Shown here: piece after piece, positions 51,668 to 59,289 of the stretch | How the letters are laid out: every line of letters starts with the position of its first letter | Position numbering within the stretch: position 1 is the first letter of the stretch | NCBI GenBank assembly: GCA_963755635.1 | Contig: CAVWKS010000010.1 | Location: forward strand, 124,001 to 188,000 | DNA from: AC-32 sp963755635 | GTDB taxonomy: Bacteria > Actinomycetota > Thermoleophilia > Gaiellales > Gaiellaceae | Length of the DNA stretch: 64,000 nucleotides | Direction: 5' to 3' | Program-made: the position numbers and the translations under genes | The notes under the pieces: generated by a model | What the model was told of the DNA's origin: nothing | Databases searched by the model: none | Seen by the model: only the letters and a program-made list of their open reading frames with translations

Positions 51668-53488
51668 CTACAGACGCTGTGCCCCGAGATACGACGTCCG
51701 GACGACGTCGCTCTCGGCGACCTCGGCGAGCGGCCCTTCGGCGACCACACGGCCTGCATCGAGCACGATCACGCGGTCGGCCACGAGCCGGACAAGCCTG
51801 AGGTTGTGCTCGACCAGCAGGACCGCGATCCCGCGGCCGCGGATTCGCTCGACGATCTCGGCGAGGCGGTCGAGCTCTTCGGCTCCGGCTCCGGCCGCGG
51901 GCTCGTCGACGAGCAGCACCTGAGGGTCGCTCGCCAGCGCGCTCGCCAGCGAGACCAAACGCCGCTGCGAGCTCGTCAGCTCAGGCACCACCGTGTCCGC
52001 CTGGTCCTCGAGCCCGACGAGTGCGAGCGCCTCGAGGCCCGCCGACTCCGCCGCGCGCTGTTCCTCGCGGGCGTTCGGCGTCGCGAGAGCCGTCTTGATC
52101 GCGCCCCCGTGCCGGCGGCGGACGCTCCGGCCGACGAGGACGCTCTCGAGCGCGGTCAGCTCCGAGAACGCGGTCGACGACTGCAGCGTGCGCGCAAGCC
52201 CGAGCCGCACCCGCTCGTAGGTCGTCGCGTCCGCGAGGTCGCGTTCGCCGAGCAGGACTCGCCCCGCGTCGGGCAGCTCGGCGCCTGACAGCAGGCGCAA
52301 CGCCGTCGTCTTGCCCGACCCGTTCGGGCCGACGAGCGCAGCCGTCTCCCCACGCGCGAGCTCCAGCGAGAGCCCGTCGAGCGCGATCACCCCGCCGAAC
52401 GCCTTCCGCAACCCCTCTGCCCGCAAGGCAACCGCCGGACTCGAATGTCCCGGCGCCTCACCCTCCTTGTAACAGACTGTTACTTGGCGCTTGGAGCGCC
52501 CTGATCGTGACCGGAGACGGTCGAGGTACGGCTCGAGCCAGGGGACGATCCCGCCGCCGCCGAGGGCGAGGACGAACAGGAGAAGAACCGCCGCGATCGC
52601 GGTGTCGAACCGCTCCACCGGCAGCTGCAGCAAGCGCGCGAGCGGGTCGGCCGCGAGCCCGATCAGCCCGAGCGCGGCGACGCCGACGGCCGGCCCGAGG
52701 GTCGCCGCCGCGCCTCCGAGGAGCACGGCGACGAGCAGCTTGAAGGAGAAGAACGGGTCGTACGCCGCGGGGTCGGCCACCACCGAGAGCTGCACCGAGA
52801 GCCCTCCGACGAGCCCGGCCAGGAACGCGGACGCGACGAATGCGCCGATCCGGCGCCGGCCGAGGCGAACGCCGAGCGACGTCGCGAGTGGCGGCGCCTG
52901 GCGCAGCGCCGAGAGCTCCAGCCCGGGCGCACCGCGCCGAACCGCCGCGATCGCGACCGCCGAGATCACGAGCAGCGCGAGCGCGACCTCGAAGTGAACC
53001 GTCGGCGTGGCCGAGAGCCCGAGGAAGCTCCGCTCCGGGACGATCAGCCCCTGCGAGCCGCCGGAGACCGACGGGAACGCAAGCAGGAAGAGCCAAACGA
53101 GCCAGGCGAGCAGCCAGGTGCTGACGGCGACGAACGCGGGCCGCAGCCGGACGACCCCACCCGAGAGCAGCCCGGCCACGATCGCCGCCGCGGCACCGGC
53201 GAGCGCGGCCGCCTCGAGCGGCCAGCCTTCGCGCGCCATCAGCAGCGCCGAGGTGAACGCGCCCACCGCCACGAACGCCCCCTGCCCGAGGGAGGGCAGC
53301 CCGGCAGCGCCCACGGTCAGTCCGAGCCCGGTCGCCGCGACCGCGAGGTAGACCGTGTTCGCGAGCGCGTCCGTCCGCACCCCCGGCAGCGAGAGGAACG
53401 GGACGACGGCCGCGAGCACCACCGCCCCGACCGCGATCCACGCGCCGGTATTCCAGCCCGAGCGCGCCTCGGCGACGGCCCGGCGCAA
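51668..53488 (-). CDS. ABC transporter LivM permease-LivG ATPase fusion
   Basis: 606 residues. The first part (about 1-335) is a LivM-type permease with ten helices and the EAA-like ALRQAPPLATSLGVRLGRRR loop. A linker (336-355) with QVTVCYK is encoded by the 20-base palindrome also found at 19365. The second part is an ATPase with Walker A GPNGSGKTT, Walker B VLLVDEPAAG and H-loop LLVEHNL. The signature, usually LSGGQQR, is degenerate (LTSSQRR). These two are normally separate genes, and no livF is present. TTG start 53488 after ACGGAG. Confidence 0.85.
   Translation of the reverse strand: MRRAVAEARSGWNTGAWIAVGAVVLAAVVPFLSLPGVRTDALANTVYLAVAATGLGLTVGAAGLPSLGQGAFVAVGAFTSALLMAREGWPLEAAALAGAAAAIVAGLLSGGVVRLRPAFVAVSTWLLAWLVWLFLLAFPSVSGGSQGLIVPERSFLGLSATPTVHFEVALALLVISAVAIAAVRRGAPGLELSALRQAPPLATSLGVRLGRRRIGAFVASAFLAGLVGGLSVQLSVVADPAAYDPFFSFKLLVAVLLGGAAATLGPAVGVAALGLIGLAADPLARLLQLPVERFDTAIAAVLLLFVLALGGGGIVPWLEPYLDRLRSRSGRSKRQVTVCYKEGEAPGHSSPAVALRAEGLRKAFGGVIALDGLSLELARGETAALVGPNGSGKTTALRLLSGAELPDAGRVLLGERDLADATTYERVRLGLARTLQSSTAFSELTALESVLVGRSVRRRHGGAIKTALATPNAREEQRAAESAGLEALALVGLEDQADTVVPELTSSQRRLVSLASALASDPQVLLVDEPAAGAGAEELDRLAEIVERIRGRGIAVLLVEHNLRLVRLVADRVIVLDAGRVVAEGPLAEVAESDVVRTSYLGAQRL
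52465..52484. repeat. 20-base palindromic repeat in the LivM-LivG linker
   Basis: Identical to 19365-19384 (CCTTGTAACAGACTGTTACT, palindrome GTAACAG-A-CTGTTAC). Read on the coding strand it supplies the residues VTVCYK of the linker between permease and ATPase. Confidence 0.7.
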
Positions 53489-53521
53489 CTCCGTTTCGAG
53501 TCCGCGCGAGCGCGGTGGCCG

Positions 53522-54454
53522 TCACTCGCGCTCCTCCAGGGCGTCGCGCGACGGCCACGCAGAGATCAAGAGCAGCACGAAGGCGAGCGGAAGCACCTCG
53601 CGGTACGACGGCCCGAGCTGCCACGAGCCGAGGTGCACGTTCGCGATCCCCGCCTCGACCACCCCGAGCACGAGCCCGGCGGCGAACGCGCGGAGCGGCG
53701 GCCCGAACCGCACGGCGAGCGCGGCGACGAGGCCCTTCAGCCCGAGCAGGGTCCCCGTGTTGGCGCTGACCGCCTCGCCCGGGGCGGCCGCGATCGCCGC
53801 GATCATCGCGAGCGCTCCGACGAGCCCGAACGCGAGCGCGACGAACAGGTCGACCGGGACGCCGACGACGCGCGCCCCTTCGGAATCGTCCGCGACGGCG
53901 CGGAGTGCGCGCCCGAAGCGCGTGTGCTCGAGCAGCCACGCCGAGCCCAGTGCGAGCGCCAGCGCGAGCCCGATCACGAAGAACGAGCGCGCCTCGACCT
54001 GCGCGCCGCCGAGGTGGATGAACCCGTCATGGCCGACGCGGTGGAACGGCAGCGGGTCGGGAAAGACGTACGAGGAGCGCTGGAAGGTCGCGCCGATCAC
54101 CGCGCGGATCGCGAACGCGACGGCCGCGGTTCCCGCGACCCAGCCGATCGTCGAGCCGCGCGCCAGGTACGGCTGCACGATCCCGACGTAGGTGCCCACG
54201 CCGGCGGCGACGCAAATGATGAGCCCGACGAGCAGCGCCCCGAGGAAGCGAGGCTCGTGCGCGCCAGACTGCGTGACCGGCGCCGTCCCCGCCAGAACGA
54301 GCAGCGTCGCGAAGATGCCGAGGCCGACGAGGTCGCCGAACGCGAAGTTGACGATGCCGGTCAGCCGGTACATCAACGAGTGCCCGGCGGCGAAGAGCCC
54401 GTAGACCCCGCCTGCCGCGAGCCCGCTGATCAGAACCTGCAGCGTGATGGTCAC
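53522..54454 (-). CDS. ABC transporter LivH-type permease
   Basis: 310 residues with eight to nine helices. It starts LQVLISGLAAGGVYGLFAAG and has NFAFGDLVGLGIF, both typical of LivH, and the ATPase-coupling loop HTRFGRALRAVADDSEGARV. It pairs with the LivM domain encoded downstream. First gene of the transporter operon; GTG start. Confidence 0.9.
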   Translation of the reverse strand: MTITLQVLISGLAAGGVYGLFAAGHSLMYRLTGIVNFAFGDLVGLGIFATLLVLAGTAPVTQSGAHEPRFLGALLVGLIICVAAGVGTYVGIVQPYLARGSTIGWVAGTAAVAFAIRAVIGATFQRSSYVFPDPLPFHRVGHDGFIHLGGAQVEARSFFVIGLALALALGSAWLLEHTRFGRALRAVADDSEGARVVGVPVDLFVALAFGLVGALAMIAAIAAAPGEAVSANTGTLLGLKGLVAALAVRFGPPLRAFAAGLVLGVVEAGIANVHLGSWQLGPSYREVLPLAFVLLLISAWPSRDALEERE

Positions 54455-54480
54455 GCGCAGAGTTTGGCGGACGGCTCTGC

Positions 54481-55536
54481 CTAGTACGAACTCTTGCGCC
54501 TACTCCTCGCGAACCGACGCATCTCCTTGCGCGACTCCGACTTGAGCCGTGCGTCCTTGCGGATCTCCAGCGCCCGGATCTCGCGCTGGAGCTTGCGGTA
54601 GCTGGTGAAGCGCTCGGCCGGAAGCGACCCGTTCGAGATCGCCGTCTTGACCGCGCAGCCCGGCTCGTGCTCGTGCGAGCAGTCCGAGAAGCGGCACTCG
54701 CCCGCCAGCTCGGCGATCTCGGCGAAGGTCGAGTCGAGCACCTCCTCGCCGGCCCAGAGCTGGAGCTCCCGCATCCCGGGCGTGTCGATCAGCAGCGCGC
54801 CCGACTCGAGCGGGATGAGCTCGCGGTGCGTGGTCGTGTGCCGGCCGCGCCCGTCCGAGCGGATCTCGGCCGTGTGCATCTCGTCACGCCCGGCGAGCCG
54901 GTTGACGAGCGTCGACTTACCGACCCCGGAGGAGCCGAGCAAGGCGACCGTGCGACCGGGGACGAGGTGCGGCTCGAGCTGCTCGAGACCGTCGCCGCCC
55001 TCCGCGCTGAGCGCGTGGAGCGGGACTCCGATCGAAACCGCCTCCACCTCCGCGAGCTCGGCGAGCGGATCTTCGGCGAGGTCGGACTTGTTCACGACGA
55101 TCACGGGATTCGCGCCGCTGTCCCAGGCGGCCGTCATGTAACGCTCGAGCCGCCGCGGGCTGAGGTCGTGCCCGAACGCCGTCACGAGGAAGACGGTGTC
55201 GACGTTCGCCGCCACGACTTGCGCGACCGTTCGTTGCCACGACTCCTTGCGCGTGAACGACGTCTTGCGCGGCAGCACCGCCTCGATCACCGCCTTGCGC
55301 TCGCCGTCGAGCGGACGGGCAACGACCCAGTCGCCGACGGCCGGCAGCTCGTCGTCGGTGAGCTTGCCGGCGGGCACGCCGCCGAGCCGACCGAGCTCGG
55401 TCAACAGCTCGCACGGCCCGTGGTGGCGCGCCGCGACGCGCGCCGGGATCAGGTTGTCTTGTTCGTAGGGCCGGAAGGCGTCCGCGAAGAACGCGTCCCA
55501 GCCAAGGTCTTTCAAAAGCACGCCTTGCAGGTTCAA
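54481..55536 (-). CDS. rsgA: Ribosome small subunit-dependent GTPase A
   Basis: 351 residues. An OB-like N-terminus precedes the circularly permuted GTPase domain: NKSD at 149-152, then GSSGVGKST at 201-209 and DTPG at 251-254. The zinc-knuckle C281, C286, H288 and C294 follows. RsgA checks maturation of the 30S subunit. TTG start 55536 is preceded by AAAGGAG at 55543-55549. The leader contains a small peptide gene and a terminator (55563-55667), so expression is probably attenuated. Confidence 0.93.
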   Translation of the reverse strand: MNLQGVLLKDLGWDAFFADAFRPYEQDNLIPARVAARHHGPCELLTELGRLGGVPAGKLTDDELPAVGDWVVARPLDGERKAVIEAVLPRKTSFTRKESWQRTVAQVVAANVDTVFLVTAFGHDLSPRRLERYMTAAWDSGANPVIVVNKSDLAEDPLAELAEVEAVSIGVPLHALSAEGGDGLEQLEPHLVPGRTVALLGSSGVGKSTLVNRLAGRDEMHTAEIRSDGRGRHTTTHRELIPLESGALLIDTPGMRELQLWAGEEVLDSTFAEIAELAGECRFSDCSHEHEPGCAVKTAISNGSLPAERFTSYRKLQREIRALEIRKDARLKSESRKEMRRFARSRRKSSY

Positions 55537-55562
55537 CGCAATCTCCTTTGGCTTCGGGAACG

Positions 55563-55597
55563 AAAAAGCGCCCCGGACTCAATGAGTCGCTGGGCGC
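55563..55597 (-). terminator. Intrinsic terminator (attenuator) in the rsgA leader
   Basis: On the minus strand GCGCCC...GGGCGC encloses an inner GACTC/GAGTC arm and is followed directly by TTTTT (55567-55563). It lies 26 bases before the rsgA start codon and 26 bases after the leader-peptide stop, so transcription entering rsgA must read through it. Confidence 0.75.
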
Positions 55598-55622
55598 ACG
55601 GGTGAGCCTCAGGAGAACGCTG

Positions 55623-55667
55623 CTAGCGAGCGCAACCGGAGGCTCGGCGGCGGAAGGACTCAGTCAT
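55623..55667 (-). CDS. Leader peptide upstream of rsgA
   Basis: A 14-codon frame, MTESFRRRASGCAR, from ATG 55667 to a TAG at 55625-55623. It has a strong ribosome binding site (AAAGGAGG at 55675-55682), stronger than that of rsgA itself. An RRR run lies in the middle. Between its stop codon and the terminator are arms able to pair in other ways: GAGCCTC within the leader with GAGGCTC at 55604-55610, and TGAGTC near the leader start with GACTCA of the terminator. This is the layout of translation-dependent attenuation. Confidence 0.65.
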   Translation of the reverse strand: MTESFRRRASGCAR

Positions 55668-55721
55668 CGTCGAACCTCCTTTCTTCGCGGGACGACCGAA
55701 GCATACGGCACGATCCAGCTG

Positions 55722-56309
55722 GTGACCAGGTTCGCGGTCTTTCCGTTGCTCGCCGGTGTGGTCGTCGCCGCGGGTTGCGGCAGCAGCACGCATCGCGCGG
55801 CGAGCAGCAGTACGACGGTTACGTCGACGGCAACCTTGACGTTCTCGACAGCAACCGCGGCCGCGACGCCGCGCTGCACGACGGCGAACCTCGCCGTCTG
55901 GCTCGGCCTCGGCGAGGGCGGCAACACGGCCGGCTCGACCTACTACCCGCTCGAGCTGACGAACATCTCGAAGCGGGCGTGCCACCTGCGCGGCTTTCCC
56001 GGGGTCTCGGCCTGGCGCGGCCACTTGCTCGGCTCGGCCGCTCAGCGAAGCCACGCTGTCCCGGAGCACACGGTCACGCTGCTCCCAGGCGAGACCGCGC
56101 ACACCGTCTTGCAGATCACCGACGTCGGCAACTTCTCGCGCTCGCAGTGCGCCCCGGTCACGGCGTTCGGCCTGAAGGTGATCCCGCCGGACGAGACGAC
56201 CTCCGCCGGGGTTCCGTTCAGCTTCCGAGCCTGCTCGAAGGCCGGCCCGGTCTTCCTGTCGGTGCGAGCCGTGGAGCCCCGCGTCGGTATCCCAGGCCAC
56301 AGCGGCTAA
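55722..56309 (+). CDS. DUF4232 lipoprotein
   Basis: 195 residues from GTG 55722. A lipobox (VVVAAGCGSS) precedes a serine/threonine-rich linker and a DUF4232 domain with PRCTTANLAVWLGLGEGG, then LTNISKRACHLRGFPGVSAW. Such lipoproteins are attached outside the membrane; function unknown. It diverges from the rsgA leader, and the 54 bases between hold both promoters. Confidence 0.75.
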   Translation: MTRFAVFPLLAGVVVAAGCGSSTHRAASSSTTVTSTATLTFSTATAAATPRCTTANLAVWLGLGEGGNTAGSTYYPLELTNISKRACHLRGFPGVSAWRGHLLGSAAQRSHAVPEHTVTLLPGETAHTVLQITDVGNFSRSQCAPVTAFGLKVIPPDETTSAGVPFSFRACSKAGPVFLSVRAVEPRVGIPGHSG

Positions 56310-56434
56310 CCGCCGCGGATGCTTCAGGCTGAAACCCAATCGCCGCCGCAGCCGACATGCGCGGCTGCGGCTCGCTGACGCAACTACCGCGCGGCCGTTC
56401 CGGGCACGTGACTTATGCCGCGAGAAGGTCTATT

Positions 56435-56821
56435 GTGGGCTGGCCGTCAATGCTCTTCGTAGGCTGCAGTTCCTGCAGGTCGATCGGGCCGTTGTGGTGC
56501 GCCGGGCAGGTCATGCCACACATGCCGATGCCCGCCGAGCCGTCGCCGTTCGGGCCGGCCTGCGGGTTTTGCGGTGTGATGCCTCCGTACTTCACCTGCA
56601 TGCGCTGCGGCGCGGTGCAGTGGATGTACCTCGCCGGCGCCAGCCCGCCGCCGCAGCAGGCCCAGGGGCAGCTCGTCGCCCCGGTCGTTCAGGCGCCGCA
56701 GCACGCGAACGAGGGACAGGTGAAGAGCATCGTCCTCGATTTCGTCCATGCGTTCGCCAAGAGCGCGGGCGACCAGGCTGGGCAGCGGGCGATGGCCGGC
56801 ATGGCCGGGTGGGCAGCATGA
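56435..56821 (+). CDS. Cysteine-rich zinc-ribbon-like protein
   Basis: 128 residues from GTG 56435, with GAGAAGG at 56422-56428 as ribosome binding site. Two cysteine clusters, GCSSCRSIGPLWC and CGFCGVMPPYFTCMRCG, look like zinc-binding knuckles. A proline/glutamine linker and a helical tail (VKSIVLDFVHAFAKSAGDQ) follow. Unknown family. The stop overlaps the YkvA gene as ATGA, so the two proteins are made together. Confidence 0.6.
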   Translation: MGWPSMLFVGCSSCRSIGPLWCAGQVMPHMPMPAEPSPFGPACGFCGVMPPYFTCMRCGAVQWMYLAGASPPPQQAQGQLVAPVVQAPQHANEGQVKSIVLDFVHAFAKSAGDQAGQRAMAGMAGWAA

Positions 56822-57399
56822 CGCCCGCGCAGACGGCGCTTTCGGATGCGCTCGCTCGACGGGCCTCGGCAGCCGACGTGGAGGCCGCTCTCGCGGCAGA
56901 CGCGGGCGATCGGGCACCGGGGGAGCTGCGCGAGCTCTCCGCCGTCCTCGAGCGGTACCTGAACAGTCTCCCGGATGCTGTCTCGGCGCTGACAAAGATG
57001 GTGAAGGACCCTCAGGTGGGACGAGGCGTCGCCTTCGCGGCCGGGAGCGTGCTGCTCTACCTCGTGGACGAGGACGACTTTCTACCCGAGAGCGAGTTCG
57101 GCGCGATCGGGCTCCTCGACGACACTTACTTGGCGCACCGGTGCATCGACGCGCTCGGGGCGGCGTTCCCGCAGCTCGGAATCCCGAATGACTACGAGCC
57201 GCCGGAGGAACGTTCAGTTGCGGCCGTGCGGTCGCTGCTCCCCGCGGGGGTAACCGACGCGCTCGACCGGACGTGCGAAAATCTCACCCGCGCCGCAGCA
57301 CTCTTCGCCGGAGGCGGCGGAGCGTCAGCAGGAGACGGGGAACCGATACCTCCTTTACGGGTGAAGAACGCCGTCGAGGCACTCCGCGAAACACCCTGA
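56818..57399 (+). CDS. DUF1232 (YkvA-like) protein
   Basis: 193 residues. A DUF1232-like core covers about 55-115: GVAFAAGSVLLYLVDEDDFL, then GAIGLLDDTYLAHRCIDAL. The D-x-x-P-DxxP-type pattern of YkvA is partly degenerate. DUF1232 proteins are small, often membrane-associated, of unknown role. The N-terminal part is helical. Followed at 57400-57464 by a non-coding stretch before the att site. Confidence 0.65.
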   Translation: MTPAQTALSDALARRASAADVEAALAADAGDRAPGELRELSAVLERYLNSLPDAVSALTKMVKDPQVGRGVAFAAGSVLLYLVDEDDFLPESEFGAIGLLDDTYLAHRCIDALGAAFPQLGIPNDYEPPEERSVAAVRSLLPAGVTDALDRTCENLTRAAALFAGGGGASAGDGEPIPPLRVKNAVEALRETP

Positions 57400-57464
57400 C
57401 GCCCCCAAGGAGCAACTCTCGCTCTGTCGGGTGCAAAGACGCCGGAAACTCCGCTTGGGTGAGC

Positions 57465-57512
57465 CATGCGCCCGGCAAGAGTCGAACTTGCGACCTCTGC
57501 CTCCGCAGGGCA
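57465..57512. repeat. Attachment-site copy: 3' part of tRNA-Arg
   Basis: 48 bases matching 60128-60175 with one mismatch (57481 G versus 60144 T). They carry the acceptor 3' strand, T arm, variable loop and 3' anticodon-arm part of tRNA-Arg, but the 5' half is missing. This is the expected remnant att site of an element that integrated into the 3' end of the tRNA gene. The intact tRNA is at the other end of the 2.66 kb between. Confidence 0.8.
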
Positions 57513-57624
57513 CGCCGACGAAAACACGCCCGGACGGCGCCGGCCACCCGAGCCCGCTTTCCGCCACGGGTTGCGGGCTATGCGGTACCGAATAGCCGCT
57601 TCGCTCCACGAGCACGTCTCGGGA

Positions 57625-57646
57625 CGTTTGGGGCATGAATGGGGCA
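57625..57646. repeat. Candidate integrase arm site, left
   Basis: CGTTTGGGGCATGAATGGGGCA shares its GGGCA-N5-GGGGCA layout (16 of 22 bases) with 60041-60062, in the same orientation. Each copy lies 66-112 bases inside one of the att copies, as recombinase arm-type sites do. Confidence 0.4.
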
Positions 57647-57658
57647 GGCCGACAAACT

Positions 57659-57682
57659 GGGCCGGGCGGCGAGCCGAACGCC
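57659..57682. repeat. 24-base direct repeat flanking the CDF cargo, left
   Basis: GGGCCGGGCGGCGAGCCGAA followed by CGCC is identical to 58697-58720. The two copies, 1,038 bases apart, bracket the small cysteine-containing gene and the CDF transporter exactly. Confidence 0.75.
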
Positions 57683-57882
57683 TAGGAAGGCTTCGTGAAA
57701 AGAGTCCGCCGTGCGAGGCGAGCAGCGCTGTAGCCGACCGAGCCCACAGCGGCGGTCGCTAGAGCGATCAGGTTCGTCGTGACGCAGGTTCGGCAGGCGT
57801 TGCAGCAGACAGCGGCGGCCGGAGCGTTCTCGCCGTACTTTCCGGCGACCTGAGCGACCCTGCCAGTCCAGATCTGCCTCAC
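57682..57882 (-). CDS. Small membrane protein with cysteine motif
   Basis: 66 residues: a polar N-terminus, VCCNACRTCVTTNLI (a four-cysteine cluster that could bind metal), then one helix (LIALATAAVGSVGYSAARL) and a basic end. Start ATG 57882. Function unknown; it lies back to back with the metal transporter, so the cysteines may relate to metal handling. Confidence 0.5.
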   Translation of the reverse strand: MRQIWTGRVAQVAGKYGENAPAAAVCCNACRTCVTTNLIALATAAVGSVGYSAARLARRTLFTKPS

Positions 57883-57941
57883 AGTTGAACTGTAGCGCTC
57901 GGCCTCACAACGTAGGCATCGCTCGCTACGGTCTTAGGTAG

Positions 57942-58682
57942 ATGACCGCTGACGTAGTGCATCGCCACGGGCACCGCGTCCATAGCCATCCGCACACGGG
58001 CACGCATCGTCACCTCGCACTGCTGTTGCGTCCGTCAGAACCCGTAGCGGAGACCCACGACCACGGACACTCGCACGGGCTAATCGATCCGTCGATCGTC
58101 CGTTCGCGGTCGGGTATCCGAGCCGTCTCGTGGAGCCTCGCCGTCTTGACCTTGACGGCCCTGGCGCAGGCGCTCATCTACAAGCAGACGTTGAGTGTCG
58201 CCCTGCTCGCCGACCTGATCCACAACTTCGGCGACGCGCTCACGGCGATCCCGCTCGGCATCGCCTTCTTCCTCCAGAGCGCCCGTGGCGAGCGCTGGGC
58301 CGGCCTGGCGGTGGTGCTGGCGATCTTCATCAGCGCCCTGGTCGCCCTCGGTCAGACCATCGAGCGCTTCATCAACCCGCGCACGCTGTCGCATCTTTGG
58401 CTCCTGGCGGCGGCGGGCCTGATCGGGTTCATCGGCAACGAGATCGCGGCGCAAGTACGGCTGCGTGCTGGGCGCAAGCTGCATAGCCCGGCTCTCGTGG
58501 CTGACGGCCACCACGCTCGCGTCGACGGGTTCGTCTCGGTCGGCGTGATTGGAAGTGCTGCCGTCGTCGCGGCGGGCGTGCCGATCGCAGATCCGATCAT
58601 CGGGCTCGTGATCACGCTCGTGATCCTCAAGGTCACCTGGGACGCCTGGTGGACGGTGCGAGGCGCCGGCCACGACCACTGA
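57942..58682 (+). CDS. Cation diffusion facilitator (CDF) transporter
   Basis: 246 residues. A histidine-rich N-terminus (HRHGHRVHSHPHTGTHRH and ETHDHGHSHG) precedes six helices. The transport-site motifs are LADLIHNFGDAL (89-100; D91, H94 and D98 are candidate ligands) and DGHHARVDG (188-196; H191/D195). It would export zinc, cobalt or another divalent cation. The soluble C-terminal domain of larger CDF proteins is missing. It is the only clear cargo function of the tRNA-Arg island. Confidence 0.88.
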   Translation: MTADVVHRHGHRVHSHPHTGTHRHLALLLRPSEPVAETHDHGHSHGLIDPSIVRSRSGIRAVSWSLAVLTLTALAQALIYKQTLSVALLADLIHNFGDALTAIPLGIAFFLQSARGERWAGLAVVLAIFISALVALGQTIERFINPRTLSHLWLLAAAGLIGFIGNEIAAQVRLRAGRKLHSPALVADGHHARVDGFVSVGVIGSAAVVAAGVPIADPIIGLVITLVILKVTWDAWWTVRGAGHDH

Positions 58683-58696
58683 CGGTCTTATTTGAG

Positions 58697-58720
58697 GGCC
58701 GGGCGGCGAGCCGAACGCCC
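58697..58720. repeat. 24-base direct repeat flanking the CDF cargo, right
   Basis: Identical to 57659-57682. It begins 15 bases after the CDF stop codon. Confidence 0.75.
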
Positions 58721-58885
58721 TCGCGCGCGGGTGCTGCAACGCGACCCGGCCCGCGGCTCACGCTACGCCGCTTTCCCGCCGCCGCTGTCGCTCTTTCGGC
58801 CATGGCCCGGCCGCTGTCATACGTAGTTTCGAGCGGCCGATTCCGAGAGTTCCCGGATGCGCCTGGATGCTTGGCGAGAGACACT

Positions 58886-58902
58886 AGCCCCTTGCTGGGG
58901 CT
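58886..58902 (+). terminator. Small hairpin between CDF and GYD genes
   Basis: AGCCCC and GGGGCT form a 6-bp stem with a 5-base loop, followed by CTTAG. It is a weak terminator candidate for the CDF transcript. The rest of 58721-58933 shows no gene I can support. Confidence 0.3.
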
Positions 58903-58933
58903 CTTAGCGATGCCCCCAAAGGAAAGGTGACGC

Positions 58934-59218
58934 ATGTTCACCTATGTCGGGCTCTTCAGGGTTGCCCCGATCGCGCGGGAGCACCTCGACAAGACCCCCG
59001 AGTACTTCGACAAGATCTACAAGATCGTCGAGGACGAGGGCGGGACTGTCGAGCACTTCTTCGCAGTCATGGGCCCGTGGGAGTACCTCGGCATCTTCGA
59101 GTATCCCGATCTCGAGACCGCGTTCCGCGTTCTCGGCAAGATCGCCAAGCTCGAGTTGTTCGAGACCGAGACGTTCCCCGCAGAGGAGGTCAAGACCTTC
59201 TTCAAGGCGCTCGTCTAG
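58934..59218 (+). CDS. GYD-domain protein
   Basis: 94 residues: MFTYVGLFRVAPIAREHLDK at the start, TVEHFFAVMGPWEYLGIFEY in the middle and ETFPAEEVKTFF at the end. This matches the small GYD-type ferredoxin-like fold seen in many actinobacteria. AAAGGAAAGG upstream is the ribosome binding site. Function unknown. A strong terminator follows. Confidence 0.75.
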   Translation: MFTYVGLFRVAPIAREHLDKTPEYFDKIYKIVEDEGGTVEHFFAVMGPWEYLGIFEYPDLETAFRVLGKIAKLELFETETFPAEEVKTFFKALV

Positions 59219-59246
59219 CGCCGATCTCCTCTCTAGAAGGAATGAC

Positions 59247-59274
59247 AGAGGCCGCCCTCGTGGCGGCCTCTTTC
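59247..59274 (+). terminator. Terminator after the GYD gene
   Basis: AGAGGCCGCC and GGCGGCCTCT form a perfect 10-bp stem with a 5-base loop, followed by TTCTTAG. Confidence 0.85.
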
Positions 59275-59289
59275 TTAGCGCCCCCGTGC

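Noticed and set aside
57465..57540. A second tRNA-Arg gene
   Set aside because: Only the 3' part matches; after 57512 the sequence no longer forms the D arm or the acceptor 5' strand. It is an att copy, not a tRNA.
58649..58930. Open frame between the CDF and GYD genes
   Set aside because: It starts inside the CDF gene, overlaps the 24-base repeat, has no ribosome binding site and no family pattern.
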